Assembly: GCA_947170725.1 (NCBI GenBank)
Contig: CAMVUM010000001.1
Coordinates: 62,001 to 126,000 of the forward strand
Source of the DNA: an uncultured Prevotella sp.
Lineage (GTDB): Bacteria > Bacteroidota > Bacteroidia > Bacteroidales > Bacteroidaceae
DNA length: 64,000 nucleotides
Reading direction: 5' to 3'
The notes under the pieces were generated by a model. The model saw only the letters and a list, made by a program, of their open reading frames with translations. It did no database searches and was not told where the DNA came from. This document shows positions 8,729 to 19,800 of this stretch, piece after piece. Within the stretch, counting starts at the first letter, position 1. Each line of letters begins with the position of its first letter. The position numbers were made by a program, and so were the translations under genes.

Positions 8729-9937
8729 CTGACAATAAAAGACCCGAACGACCGTCCGAATGTCAGACGTAGGCAAAACACTCTCGCCCAGTTTGTCTTT
8801 GGTGGCAGCCGTGAACGGATGCTCAATTTGGCTTTCGGCAGTCAGGAAGTAAGACTTGAAAAAGGAGCAGACAACTCTCATCTTTGCAGGACAAAGGATA
8901 TAGAGGATTGGGCGAAGGATGTTTATGGTTTTGTGGCGAAACGTTTTGGTGAAGACAACATTGTAGGCTTCTACGTTCACCTTGACGAGACAAATCCACA
9001 TATTCATTGTTCTGTGATCCCAATGGATAATGAGCGTGGCAAGATATCTTGGAGATCGGTGTTTGGAAAAGACAAATATCAGATGGCTGCCATCTTCCGC
9101 AAGCTTCATGATGATCTGGAAAATGAGGTCGGTCAAAAATGGGGATTGGAGCGTGGCAATGACATTGCCGTTACCAAAGCCCGGCATCGTTCCATTTCGG
9201 AATACAGGTATGACTTAATATCTGACGTTACACGTTTGCAAACAACCAAAGAAGATTTGCTGAAGCAGATACATCGTGCCGAGATAAAACTAAAAGGCAT
9301 CTCCACCATGATAGCCAATCTGCATACTCGCAAGGATGAGGTGCAAGAGCAGATAGACCTCATAGCCCAACAGTTCGGGCAAGACGGTGTTGATAATGCA
9401 GACTTGGCAATGCAAATGTCAAAACTACGCAAGGAGTTGGAAAGTATAAACGAAAAACTTGCTCTCCGCCAAAAGATGCTTGACGATGCCAACTCTACCA
9501 TTACGGAAGCCAAACAGAGGCTTGCAGAAATGAAATACGAGCACAGCAGAATGCAAGAATTCCTTGATGAAGACCGGGATTTGCAGTCAATTCAACTTCA
9601 AAGAAACATGCTTGCCATTTTTAACAGTATGCTCGTTTCTTCTTTAGAGCCTCTTACCTCTACGCTCACCGACCGTCAGCAGTAAATTCTAAACGAGTCT
9701 GGCTATTCTGACTTGATGCGAAACAGCAACTCAATAATCAACTGCGCCATGCTTCTTTCGCTTGGCTATATCCGTGAAGCTACAACCTATGCAGAATCAT
9801 GTGGCGGTGGCAGTTCGCTAGGCTCTGGTTGGGGACGTGACAATGATGAAGACGATGCTCATTGGTGGCGCAGGTGCATTGCAGTATCGGCTGCAATGAT
9901 GCGACCAGCGAAGTATAGGGTGCGACGTGGACGGTAA
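8729..9937 (+). pseudogene. Mob/Pre-family relaxase, degraded
   Basis: A relaxase that would nick oriT and pilot DNA during mobilisation. The core has the Mob/Pre signature EVRLEKGADNSHLCRTKDIE and the metal-binding histidine motif VHLDETNPHIH. A long coiled coil follows (about 9230-9590). The longest ATG-started frame is 8819-9685. Two defects are visible. The N-terminal segment upstream of 8819 is open only from 8729, after a TGA, with no start. A TAA at 9683-9685 precedes a same-frame C-terminus to 9937 whose IREATTYAESCGGG and GWGRDNDEDD segments are typical of Mob/Pre C-termini. A peptide start at 8686 (MDIFQTHISVYNGVTDNK) is in another frame and may be the remnant of a different gene fused by deletion. 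Confidence 0.75.
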
Positions 9938-9942
9938 ATAAT

Positions 9943-9989
9943 GAGTCCAAATGTTCAATGGTATTTCCCATTCATTGAACATTTGGCTC
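9943..9989. terminator. Bidirectional hairpin between relaxase and HTH/ATPase gene
   Basis: GAGTCCAAATGTTCAATG (9943-9960) pairs with CATTGAACATTTGGCTC (9973-9989) with one bulged base. It lies between convergent genes. Confidence 0.6.
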
Positions 9990-9998
9990 AAAATACAA

Positions 9999-10715
9999 TT
10001 ATTTTGATAACACTTTCCAATATCCACTCTTGAAACTGCCGACACGTTCTAAATAGCCAGTCTTTTTGAGAAATGCTATTTCACGTTTGGCGGTGGCATC
10101 CGACAATCCTGTTTTCTCACAAAGCCTTTCTCTGCTTAGATTCTTTTCTTCTGAGAACATCCGCAAAATCATCTTCTGCCTCTCGGTCAAGTTTATTGGG
10201 TCATTCGATGAACTATATGAAACATCGTTTTGAATATGTAATGTCAATTTTACTTGCATAAGTTCAGGCTGTTCCTGTAACTCAGGCTTTATCCAATGCT
10301 TTTCATTCCATGCGTTTAGAATGAGTGGAAAAACCGAGCCAAGGTTCTCGCCATAGCCTATCATGCGGAGCATATTCTGCATACGCTGATTACGTGCCTT
10401 TGACTCGCCACCTTTGTAAATCTGCTCAATAGGCAGTTTCAGAAGTCCTGGATTGGTTAGAACAAAACAATCGTCATACTTTTCAACTTTCAGCACTCCA
10501 TTCACCATAAAATCGGAATGAATAACCATATTTGTAACGGCTTCACGCACAGCCTTGGCTTGAAGCGTATCGTATTTCATAAGAGCTGTGTCATCCGTAT
10601 TCGCCAGCTTGTCTCCTACGTCAAGAGTCAAAAAGTTTGTGTTCCTCTTTACCGCCGTATGCGCTAAATGGACAAGGACGGCAAGAAACTGGTGGCAGAA
10701 TTTGTATACCAGCAT
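9999..10715 (-). pseudogene. N-terminally truncated AlbA_2/ATPase-type regulator with winged HTH (copy 1)
   Basis: A 238-codon frame matching the C-terminal part of the COG2865-type family (AlbA_2 domain, GHKL-like ATPase domain, winged HTH). Visible are the ATPase-like LQAKAVREAVTNMVIHSDF with its Asn/His box, the later GYGENLGSVFPLIL, and the C-terminal HTH ERLCEKTGLSDATAKREIAF. The N-terminal AlbA_2 domain is missing, and the first ~25 codons do not resemble the family. A second, shorter copy in the same orientation lies at 25460-25762. The pair brackets the glycan locus. Confidence 0.65.
10087..10205 (+). repeat. 119-bp direct repeat, left copy
   Basis: Matches 25548-25666 at 118 of 119 positions (C at 10170 versus G at 25631), while homologous sequence on both sides is visibly more divergent. 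Same orientation as the right copy, 15,461 bp apart. Confidence 0.85.
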
Positions 10716-11289
10716 ACCGTATGATAAACTTTCTTTTGGATAAATCCATTTTTTCGAGGCTTTTGAATTTCAATCCCCAAAGGGGAAAGGGGCGTTGTGT
10801 TCTAATTTGAACGTCTTTGGATTTTTATTGTGCAGATATGCGTATGCGCAACAAGTAGACAAGTAGGTTTGTTTTTCTTGATGGTTTTTATAAACAAGTA
10901 ATACCGATCTCTCATTAAAGCAAATCGGTCATTAGGGCTTTCTTGTATTTTGATTTTTTAGAAGAGTGGATTTTGTTTGACTTTTAATGAGTAATAGCGA
11001 GCTGTTGCGAATTAAAAAACGGACAAAAGATGCCTTATAAAAAACAAAAGGCTGCAAGCAATTGTAAAAATTACATTTAACGATCTAATGACCGTTTTGG
11101 GTTTAATACTTGCGAAATATCATTTTCCGCAGCATGCGAACCTGAGTATAGGCTTAATAAGGGAAAAAACATCGCAGAATAGTTAAATAATCACAAGATT
11201 TCGTCTCTTCTGCTGAATTGTCTTATAAAAACATTATTTTAGTAAAGAATAAAGAAATAATGGAAATAGCACTTGGAATCATCATCGAA
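10716..11289. other. Gene-free leader region of the hybrid two-component gene
   Basis: An AT-rich stretch of 574 bp with no supportable gene. It contains an exact 10-bp inverted repeat, CGGTCATTAG (10926-10935) and CTAATGACCG (11085-11094), which might be a regulator site. No consensus TTTG/TAnnTTTG promoter was recognised. The junction at about 10716 marks where homology of the truncated HTH/ATPase gene ends. Confidence 0.4.
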
Positions 11290-14200
11290 ATGAAAAATAA
11301 AGGCTTGTCATATTTCCTAAGATTGCAGGTTGGTTTCCTGTGGCTCTTGTGCATGGTGCTGTGTTCACAGCTCCAAGCACAGGAACATTTGACCCGCAAT
11401 ATGCTGATGTTGTCGAATCTCAATACAGACAATGGGCTCTCAAGTGCCCGTGTGTATTCGATAGTTGAGGCTGAAGATGGTGCTATGTGGATCAGTACCA
11501 AGCGAGGCGTTGATAGGTACAATGGTCAACAGGTACGGAACTATACCTTGGCTACGGATATGCAGTTTAGTGATGCCTGTGGCAGAAAGATCAAGTTGAC
11601 TAAGAATAGCCAACAGCATATCTATGCCTATGATAATAAAGGAAAGATTTATATATATAATAAGGTGAAAGACACATTCCAACTCCAGGTCAATCTGATG
11701 AATGTGCTTGGAGGAAGTGTGGTGCTCAATGACTTGCTGGTCGATGACAAGGGATGCTTTTGGATGGCATTGGATAGGGGCGTGTATAGGATGGCTCCTC
11801 AATCTATTGCTGGTAGCAAAGACAAAACAGCCCATAGTTCGCCAAACAAAGGAAAATACATTCTGAAGAACACGTATGTCAATCATATCCGATTCATCGG
11901 CAAGCAGTTGTTGATAGGTTCTCCTTCGGGAGTCTTCGCCTATTCACCGAATGCAGCCCAGCCTCGATTGCTCTTGCGAGGGTATTCCGTGCTTTCGTCT
12001 TATCACGACGTGAAGGCTCATCAGATATGGTTGGGAACTTTTCATCGTGGCATTATCTTGCTCGATGACAGAACCTGGAAGCCATTGTCTTCTCTCACGC
12101 AATTCTCATCCTTAGCAGATATTCCGCTCATCCCTGTTCGTTCCATTATCCCCTACGATGCAGCCACCATCTTGATGGCGGTGGATGGAGCAGGTGTCTA
12201 TGCCTACGACAAGAAGACCTGTAAGACGAATCTGCTATTGAATACGGATGGCAGACCGGAGAATGTATTGCATGGTAATGGCGTCTATGCCCTTTGCAAG
12301 GATCATCTTGGCGACCTTTGGATGGGCTCCTATTCGGGAGGTGTGGATATGGCTATTCCGATGGAGCATACTTTGGAGTTTGTGCGCCATGAGTATCTCA
12401 ACAGCCAGTCGCTTATCAATAATGGTGTGAACGATGTCATGCAGAGCGTGGATGCACAGGGCCGCAATAGCAAGATATGGTATGCTACCGACAAGGGGGT
12501 GAGCATCTATGACGAGCAAACCGAACGGTGGCATCATGCCCTATATAATAAGGTGGTGCTTACCCTTTGTCAGACTGCCGACGGCAAGGTCTTGGCGGGA
12601 ACCTATGGTGATGGCATCTTTCAGGTTCATGCCGATGGAAGCAGCAGTCGGGCTTACTCTGTATCGAATGGCAAGTTAAAGACCGACTATGTATATAGCA
12701 TATTCAAGGATAGCGAAGGAGGCTTGTGGATAGGTTGTTTGGATGGAGACTTGGTACATATCCCATCATCATCAGAAAAGAATGGAAATGTGGATAACTC
12801 TGTTAACTACTTACCAATCAATGAAGTTCAGAGTATCGTGGAGTCTCCTGACAAGAAGAGTATTGCGGTGGGAACGACCCATGGATGTTATCGTATCGAC
12901 AAGCGAAGCCTTCGTGTCAGTCGATTCTTCTATCCGTCGGAATTTCCAACTTTCGATTATAATTTCTTTGTCAATGCGATGGCTTTTCAGGATGCACGGC
13001 ATATCTGGATAGCCACCGATGGAGGAGGCTTGTACCTCTACGATTGGCAGAAGCATCAGGTCAAGAACTATACTATCTCACAGTCTTTGCCTTCCAACAC
13101 AGTCTATGCCTTGGTCAAGACTCCAATTGGCAAGGTGTGGATGAGTACCGACAAAGGCCTGGCTTTCATCGATCATGGAAAGGTGACCAATCTCAACTTC
13201 TTCAAGGGATTGGAGCGGGAGTACAGGCGTATGGCTGTGGCCCGAATTCAAGACGGGCGAATGATTTTCGGAAGCAATGATGGAGCTGTGGTCTTGGCAT
13301 CCAAGTTTGCCAGGGGATTCAACTACAAGGCTCCTCTTCATATCACGGGTGTTGAGGTGGAAGGAAAGACTTTCGATGAGGCTGACCAGCTGGAAGATTG
13401 GCATGCAGAACTCTTCGGGATGTTGCAGGAAGGCAAGATGAGTTTCTCTCATGATGTGAAAACCCTCATCGTGCATTTCGAGAGCATCAACTATCCGTAT
13501 CAGTACGACATCCAGTATCAGTATTACCTGGAGGGGTACGACCATCAGTGGAGTGTGCCTTCTGCCTACCAGCAGGCTCATTTTGCCAACTTGCCTCCTG
13601 GCAGTTACACCCTGCATGTCAAGGCAATGGGTAGGAGTAACGGACGCATATTGGGAGAATCCACCTTGCGCATTCATATCGCCCAACCATGGTGGAACTC
13701 TTGGTGGGCATGGATTGTCTATCTCTGCATCTTAGGTGCTATAGTCTATTTCGGCTGGGATTACTACAGGGAGCGTTTGCATCGCAAGTACTACGATGAA
13801 AAGATCAACTTCTTTGTGAATACCGCCCATAACATCCGTACCCCTTTGAGTCTTGTGCTGGCTCCTCTTGCCGACTTGGCGAAGGATGCTACACTGGGCG
13901 ATAAGAGCCGAAAGTTCTTGGAGATGGCACTGCGTAATGGCGACAAGCTTCTGAGGATGGTGACCGAGTTGCTTGATTTCCAGAAAATAGCCGTAGCGAA
14001 GACACAAGTCCACTTGCAGAAAGTGGAGCTGTCTGTCCTCTTGCATCAGCAGGTGGAGAAGTTCCTGATGTCAGCGCAGGAGAAACATATCAGTCTTCGG
14101 TTGGCAACCTGTGAACAGCATATCTTCTCTACCGATCTTTCTATGATGGATTTGATATTCGAGAATCTGCTCTCCAATGCCGTAAAATATACGCAGGTGG

Positions 14201-15420
14201 GTGGAGTCATCACCGTCTCTGCTTCGCTCGATGAGGTTGGCAAGCAAGTCTGCATCCAGGTAAGCGATACCGGCATTGGTATCCCGAAAACCGAGGCCAA
14301 GCATATCTTCCAGAGCTTCTTCCGTGCCTCCAATGCGGTCAACTCTCAGGAGATGGGCAGTGGCTTGGGCTTGATGCTCACTCGCCAGCTTGTGCAGAAA
14401 CTGGGAGGAAAGTTAACATTCGAGAGCGAGGAAGGCAAGGGAACCGCTTTCTTGGTAGTATTGCCTGATAACGGAGATGTTGATGTTTCCGTTTCTTCCA
14501 AGCCAGCAAGTCTGCTGGAAATTTCAGATACCTCCGTGTCTGCCGAAGAAAAAATAAAATCAGAGGAATTCCTTAAGGACACGCTTCTTTTTGTAGATGA
14601 CAACGATGACCTCCGTCAATACATCCGTATGGCTTTCGCCGACCAATATCATGTGGTGGATGTGGAGAGTGGCGAGGCTGCCTTGAAGTATCTGTCTGAG
14701 AATGGTGAGTGCGACATCGTGGTATCCGATGTGATGATGCCGGGTATGCAGGGTGACGAACTCTGCCGTCGCATCAAGGAAAACAAGGAGACCAGTTGGC
14801 TGCCTGTCATCCTCCTGACGGCGAAGGCTGGTCGTGATTTCATGATAGAAGGTTTAGACCTTGGAGCAGACGATTACATTGCCAAGCCGTTCGACTCAGC
14901 CATCCTTGCCAGCAAGATTGCGAGCATGTTGAAGAACCGCCGCCGTCTGAGTCAATACTATATGGAGCAAAGTCTCGCCATCGTAATAGGAGAGAACTCT
15001 GGGCAATCGTCTCCAAAGAACCTGTTGCCAAGCGAACCTTCTCTGCCATCCGTGGCTTCCGATGAAACGAATAAATCTTCAGATGAAAAAGAACCGGATT
15101 TGGATCCGATGGACCAGGCTTTTGTTGAGAAAGCTACCCGTCTCGTTCTCGATAACCTGAGCGACACCGGCTTCACCATCGACCGCCTTTGCCGGGAGAT
15201 GGCGATGAGCCGTACCCTCTTTTATGGCAAGTTGAAGACTCTGACAGGGCAAGGACCGCAAGACTTCATGCGACTCATCCGTTTGGAGCAGGCTGCCCTG
15301 TATCTGAAGCAAGGCGATAGCGTCTTGGATGTCTCCGTGAAGACTGGATTTGTAAACGTAAAGTACTTCAGTACAGTCTTCAAGAAGCATTTCGGAGTGT
15401 CGCCAAGTAAGTATCTGTAA
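11290..15420 (+). CDS. Hybrid two-component system sensor/regulator (HTCS)
   Basis: About 1,376 residues: the single-protein sensor and transcription factor that switches on the neighbouring glycan locus. In order: signal peptide (MKNKGLSYFLRLQ..., cleavage near LQAQ), a periplasmic two-component-propeller region (about 30-690) that binds oligosaccharide, a Y_Y_Y domain (about 700-795), one membrane helix (about 805-825), HisKA with H847 in NTAHNIRTPLS, HATPase_c with NLLSNAVKYT, DTGIGIP and GSGLGL, a receiver domain with D1147 in VVSDVMMPG and the conserved Lys in YIAKPF, and a C-terminal AraC HTH (about 1280-1376). The His is followed by Asn rather than Glu or Asp. In-frame starts exist at 11218 (TTG) and 11260; 11290 gives a clean signal peptide. 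Confidence 0.92.
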   Translation: MKNKGLSYFLRLQVGFLWLLCMVLCSQLQAQEHLTRNMLMLSNLNTDNGLSSARVYSIVEAEDGAMWISTKRGVDRYNGQQVRNYTLATDMQFSDACGRKIKLTKNSQQHIYAYDNKGKIYIYNKVKDTFQLQVNLMNVLGGSVVLNDLLVDDKGCFWMALDRGVYRMAPQSIAGSKDKTAHSSPNKGKYILKNTYVNHIRFIGKQLLIGSPSGVFAYSPNAAQPRLLLRGYSVLSSYHDVKAHQIWLGTFHRGIILLDDRTWKPLSSLTQFSSLADIPLIPVRSIIPYDAATILMAVDGAGVYAYDKKTCKTNLLLNTDGRPENVLHGNGVYALCKDHLGDLWMGSYSGGVDMAIPMEHTLEFVRHEYLNSQSLINNGVNDVMQSVDAQGRNSKIWYATDKGVSIYDEQTERWHHALYNKVVLTLCQTADGKVLAGTYGDGIFQVHADGSSSRAYSVSNGKLKTDYVYSIFKDSEGGLWIGCLDGDLVHIPSSSEKNGNVDNSVNYLPINEVQSIVESPDKKSIAVGTTHGCYRIDKRSLRVSRFFYPSEFPTFDYNFFVNAMAFQDARHIWIATDGGGLYLYDWQKHQVKNYTISQSLPSNTVYALVKTPIGKVWMSTDKGLAFIDHGKVTNLNFFKGLEREYRRMAVARIQDGRMIFGSNDGAVVLASKFARGFNYKAPLHITGVEVEGKTFDEADQLEDWHAELFGMLQEGKMSFSHDVKTLIVHFESINYPYQYDIQYQYYLEGYDHQWSVPSAYQQAHFANLPPGSYTLHVKAMGRSNGRILGESTLRIHIAQPWWNSWWAWIVYLCILGAIVYFGWDYYRERLHRKYYDEKINFFVNTAHNIRTPLSLVLAPLADLAKDATLGDKSRKFLEMALRNGDKLLRMVTELLDFQKIAVAKTQVHLQKVELSVLLHQQVEKFLMSAQEKHISLRLATCEQHIFSTDLSMMDLIFENLLSNAVKYTQVGGVITVSASLDEVGKQVCIQVSDTGIGIPKTEAKHIFQSFFRASNAVNSQEMGSGLGLMLTRQLVQKLGGKLTFESEEGKGTAFLVVLPDNGDVDVSVSSKPASLLEISDTSVSAEEKIKSEEFLKDTLLFVDDNDDLRQYIRMAFADQYHVVDVESGEAALKYLSENGECDIVVSDVMMPGMQGDELCRRIKENKETSWLPVILLTAKAGRDFMIEGLDLGADDYIAKPFDSAILASKIASMLKNRRRLSQYYMEQSLAIVIGENSGQSSPKNLLPSEPSLPSVASDETNKSSDEKEPDLDPMDQAFVEKATRLVLDNLSDTGFTIDRLCREMAMSRTLFYGKLKTLTGQGPQDFMRLIRLEQAALYLKQGDSVLDVSVKTGFVNVKYFSTVFKKHFGVSPSKYL

Positions 15421-15441
15421 ATCAGAGTTTTAATTTCAAAG

Positions 15442-15486
15442 AAAAGGTTTCGGTTTAGATGATATGTCAGAATTGAAACCTTTTTT
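15442..15486 (+). terminator. Terminator of the HTCS gene
   Basis: A 10-bp stem AAAAGGTTTC (15442-15451) / GAAACCTTTT (15475-15484), followed by T's. It separates the regulator from the glycan operon. Confidence 0.65.
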
Positions 15487-15521
15487 GTTTGTTATCTAAC
15501 CCTCTTGAAGCTCCTTTTCTC

Positions 15522-15529
15522 TATCTTTG
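15522..15529 (+). promoter_or_regulatory. Putative -7 element of the glycan utilisation operon
   Basis: TATCTTTG, 66 nt before the GH5 start. No TTTG at the normal distance is evident, as expected for a promoter that needs an activator such as the HTCS. Confidence 0.55.
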
Positions 15530-15595
15530 GAGCCAGAATCTATTACGCTATCAAACAGTTAAAAAAAATGAAACAATAACAATTTACACATAAAA

Positions 15596-16828
15596 ATGAA
15601 AAGGAACTTTTTGACATTTAGCCTCTTTTTAATAGGCATCTTCACATGTCTCTCATGCGAAGCAAACACGATGCAGAAGGACTCATCCAAAGGTTCTGAT
15701 GGCGTAAACGAATCTATGCCTACTGCCCAGCAATGGAATAAAGACGTTGTGGGGTGGAATCTTGGCAACGAATTTGAGTGTTCTGCTCCTGGACAGGATG
15801 GCGAATCGATGCAGATTGGCAACCCTGATGGTTCCATCCATGCAGAGACAGCTTGGGGCAATCCCGTTGTCACCAAGAAGATGATACAAGCCGTGAAGAA
15901 GGCAGGTTTCAATGCCGTTCGTATTCCTATCCGTTGGCAGTGCCACATTACCAATGCTCAGGCGATGAGCATCGACAAGGCTTGGATTGCTCGTATCAAG
16001 GAGGTAGTGGGTTGGTGTCTGGATAATGACCTCAAGGTTATCATCAATGTGCATCATGAAAAATGGCTCGAAGGTCGTCCTACCTATCAATATAAGAATG
16101 AAAACTGCCAAAAGCTTGCGCTCCTCTGGATGAATATCGCCTCTGAGTTTGCTAATTATGACAGTCGATTGGCTTTCGCCGGTACCAATGAGGTTCACGT
16201 CAGGGACAACTGGAGCAAGCCTACTGCCGAGAATCTCGAAGTGCAGAATGCTTACAATCAGATATTCGTGGATATGGTTCGTGCCACAGGCGGCAACAAT
16301 GCCAAGCGCCACCTCATCTTACAGACTTACGTTTGCAACCCTTGGTTTGGCATTGAGAATGGAGGATTCGTCGTTCCGAAGGATGCCGAAGGCAATGGCA
16401 ACAACTATATGAGTGTGGAATTCCACTACTATCAGCCATGGAGCTACGCCGGCGATTGCACCTACGATTACTGGGGTGATGCCTACAAGGATGCTGGCAA
16501 GATACCTGCTGAAAACGAGAAGACGATGACAGACTTCTTTGATAAGGTGGTGAATACCTGGAGCAACAAAGGACTGGGTATCGTGATAGGAGAATGGGGA
16601 GTAACCGACCACTATAAGTCAAACGCTGCAAAAGTGCATGAAAACATGACTTATTATTGTAAGTTCTTTGTTTCTGAAGCTCGCAAGCGAGGATTCTCTA
16701 CTTTCGTTTGGGACAACAACAACTTCGGCAACGGCTCTGAGAAGTATGGCATCTTCGATCGTTTCAAGAGTATGAAGGTGAATGCTCCTTGGATTCTCGA
16801 AGGAATCTTTGGGAAAGAATTATCTTAA
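15596..16828 (+). CDS. Surface GH5 family glycoside hydrolase (probable endo-beta-glucanase)
   Basis: A 410-residue secreted enzyme, probably a surface lipoprotein (signal peptide ending TCLSC, Cys21). The GH5 barrel shows GWNLGNEF (53-60), the substrate-binding RIPIRW (109-114), HH at 153-154, the acid/base E199 in GTNEV, the conserved H277-Y278, and the nucleophile E333 in IGEWG. This fold cleaves internal beta-1,4 (or related) glucosidic or mannosidic bonds with retention. The residue after the acid/base is Val rather than the usual Pro, and the subfamily could not be assigned. It is the first gene of the operon. With the GH3 exo-enzyme at the other end, it suggests breakdown of a beta-glucan-type polymer; exact substrate is inference. 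Confidence 0.85.
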   Translation: MKRNFLTFSLFLIGIFTCLSCEANTMQKDSSKGSDGVNESMPTAQQWNKDVVGWNLGNEFECSAPGQDGESMQIGNPDGSIHAETAWGNPVVTKKMIQAVKKAGFNAVRIPIRWQCHITNAQAMSIDKAWIARIKEVVGWCLDNDLKVIINVHHEKWLEGRPTYQYKNENCQKLALLWMNIASEFANYDSRLAFAGTNEVHVRDNWSKPTAENLEVQNAYNQIFVDMVRATGGNNAKRHLILQTYVCNPWFGIENGGFVVPKDAEGNGNNYMSVEFHYYQPWSYAGDCTYDYWGDAYKDAGKIPAENEKTMTDFFDKVVNTWSNKGLGIVIGEWGVTDHYKSNAAKVHENMTYYCKFFVSEARKRGFSTFVWDNNNFGNGSEKYGIFDRFKSMKVNAPWILEGIFGKELS

Positions 16829-16849
16829 ACTATAAACAAAATACTAATT

Positions 16850-19800
16850 ATGAGAAAGAAAACAATGTTTCTCGGCATGCTTGGTGCAGGTTTGATGTGG
16901 ATGCCTACTTCAGTCATCCTCGCAGCCCGGATGAACAATGCTGCTATGAGCGTTCAGCAGAACCAAGGCATCAAGGGTACAGTGGTGGATGTCACTGGCG
17001 AAACCTTGATTGGCGCAAGCGTGAAGGTGGCTGGTACAACCAACGGTACCGTTACCGATCTGGATGGTAACTTTACCTTGAATTGCAAGCCTGGAGCTAT
17101 GCTCGAAGTGAGCTACGTCGGTTACAAGACGATGACCGTGAAAGCTGCTAATGGTATGAAAATCACGATGCAAGAGGATGGTAAGGCCTTGAATGAGGTA
17201 GTTGTTACTGCCCTCGGTATCAAACGAGACCGCAAGGCCCTCGGCTATGGCTTGGAGGAAGTGAAGGGTGAGGAACTCACCAAGGCGAAGGAAACCAACG
17301 TCATCAACTCTCTTTCAGGTAAGGTGGCTGGTCTCGTTGTGCAGAACACCGCTGGCGGTGCTTCTGGTTCTACCCGCGTGCTCCTTCGTGGTAATACGGA
17401 AATGGCAGGCAACAACCAGCCTCTCTACGTGGTGGATGGTGTGCCTTTGGATAATACAAACTTTGGCAGTGCTGGCGAAGGTGGCGGTTATGACCTCGGT
17501 GATGGTATCTCTGCCATCAACCCTGACGACATCGAGACGATGAGTGTATTGAAAGGTCCTGCAGCCTCAGCCCTCTATGGTAGCCGTGCTTCCCATGGTG
17601 TTATCTTGATTACGACCAAGAAGGCGGAGAAGGATAGAATTTCCGTGGAGTACAATGGTTCTTATACTATCGATACTCAGTTGGCTAAATGGGACGACAT
17701 CCAGGAGATATATGGTGCTGGCTACAATGGCGAGCTTCCTACATCCAGCACCTCTGGTACCAATGCCAGTTGGGGACCTAAGGCCGATGACTTCATGTTC
17801 AAGTATTTCGATGGCGAGGAGCGTCCTTTCCTGATGCATCCTAACAATGCTTCTGATTTCTTCCGCACAGGTTTCACCACTCAGAATTCTGCAATTCTCT
17901 CAGTAAATTCCGGTAAGACGGGTATGCGTTTCTCTGTTACCGATATGCGCAATAAGGATATCCTGCCTAACTCCAATATGAGTCGTGACAACTTCAACCT
18001 CCGTGTGAATACCTCTGTAGGTCCTGTTGACTTCGACTTCACCGCCAACTATACTCATGAGAAGGTGAAGAACCGTCCTGCCCTTGGTGACTCCCAGAGC
18101 AACGTGGGTAAGAACCTCATGACCCTGGCGGGTACATACGACCAGGCTTGGCTGAAGCACTATGAGGATGCCGACGGCAACTACTCCAACTGGAATGGTA
18201 ACGACCAGTATAACAAGAATCCATACTGGGATCTCTACAAGAACAGCAATACATCCGACAAGGACGTGTTCCGTTTTACGGGTAAGGCCATCTGGAACAT
18301 CAACAAACACCTCAAGTTGCAGGGTACCATCGGTACCGACATCAACAGCATGAACTTCGAGGACTTCATCGCCAAGACAACTCCAGGAACTCCTGCCGGA
18401 AAGCTTACCGACCAAATCTTCAACAACCGTACACTTAACGCCGAGATACTTGCCATCTACCACAACTCATGGGGCGACTTCGATGTCAACGCTACCGCTG
18501 GTGGTAACATCTTCAAGGTTAACAACAAGACCACTACCAACGTCGGTCTCAACCAGCAGATGAATGGCATCCAGAACATCATGAACTATCAGGAGCAGAA
18601 TACTCGCGAGAGCATGTATAAGAAGCAGATCAGCTCTCTCTATGCCAGCGCGAGCCTCGGCTACAAGCATACTTACTATTTGGAGGGAACACTCCGTGGC
18701 GATAAGTCATCTACGCTCCCTGTCAATAACAATACATACGTATATCCTTCTGTATCTGGTAGTTTGGTATTCTCCGAGTTTATCAAGAACAAGAAGTTCA
18801 TCAATTACGGTAAGATTCGCGCATCTTGGGCAAAGGTAGGTAGCGATACCGATCCATACCTGTTGGCACTCAACTATACCACGGGCAAGTACAGCTACTC
18901 GGGTTATACCATCGGTATGATAGCCAACTCAACACAGCCAAACAAGGATTTGAAGCCTACTATGACAAGTTCTTACGAGGTAGGTTTGGAGATGAAGTTC
19001 TTCAACGGACGCTTGGGCTTGGATGCCACCTATTACAACCAGAACTCCAAGAACCAGATTTTGAGCTTGGCTTCAACCACCACCTCTGGTTATGCTTACC
19101 GCCTCATCAATGCCGGTGAGATTCAGAACCAGGGTATCGAGATTGCCCTCAATGCCCGTGCCTTGCAGATCAAGGACTTTGCTTGGGACTTGGGTGTCAA
19201 CTTCTCGAAGAATACCAACAAGGTGAAGTCGCTCACCGATGGCATGGACTACTTCGAGTTGGCGAAGGCATACTGGTGCGGTGTTTCTGTAGGTGCCAAG
19301 GTAGGTGAGAACTATGGAGCTATCCGTGGACACGACTTCCTCTACAACGACAAGGGACAGGTGGTTGTCGATGCAGCTACTGGTCTTCCAAAGATTGACC
19401 AGGAAATCAAGACCATCGGTAACTCTTCTTGGGACTGGACAGGTGGTTTCTACTCAACCTTCAGCTATAAGAACTTCCGCCTCTCTGCTGCATTCGATGT
19501 GAAGATAGGTGCCGACATCTACTCTATGTCCATGCGTTCTGCATACCAGACTGGTAAGGCAAAGGGAACATTGGCAGGCCGTGAGGAGTGGTACACTTCC
19601 GAGGAGGCTCGCAAGGCTTCGGGTATGGACCTTGCCGCATGGCGTGAAGCAGGTAAATGCAAGGGATTCGTCGTAGAGGGTGTCATCGACAATGGCGACG
19701 GTACTTATCGCAAGAACGACATCGCCGTGAACCCAGAGGATTACTGGAAGCATGTGGCAAATGGCGTGCAGAGTGCTTTCGTTTACGACAACTCTTACGT

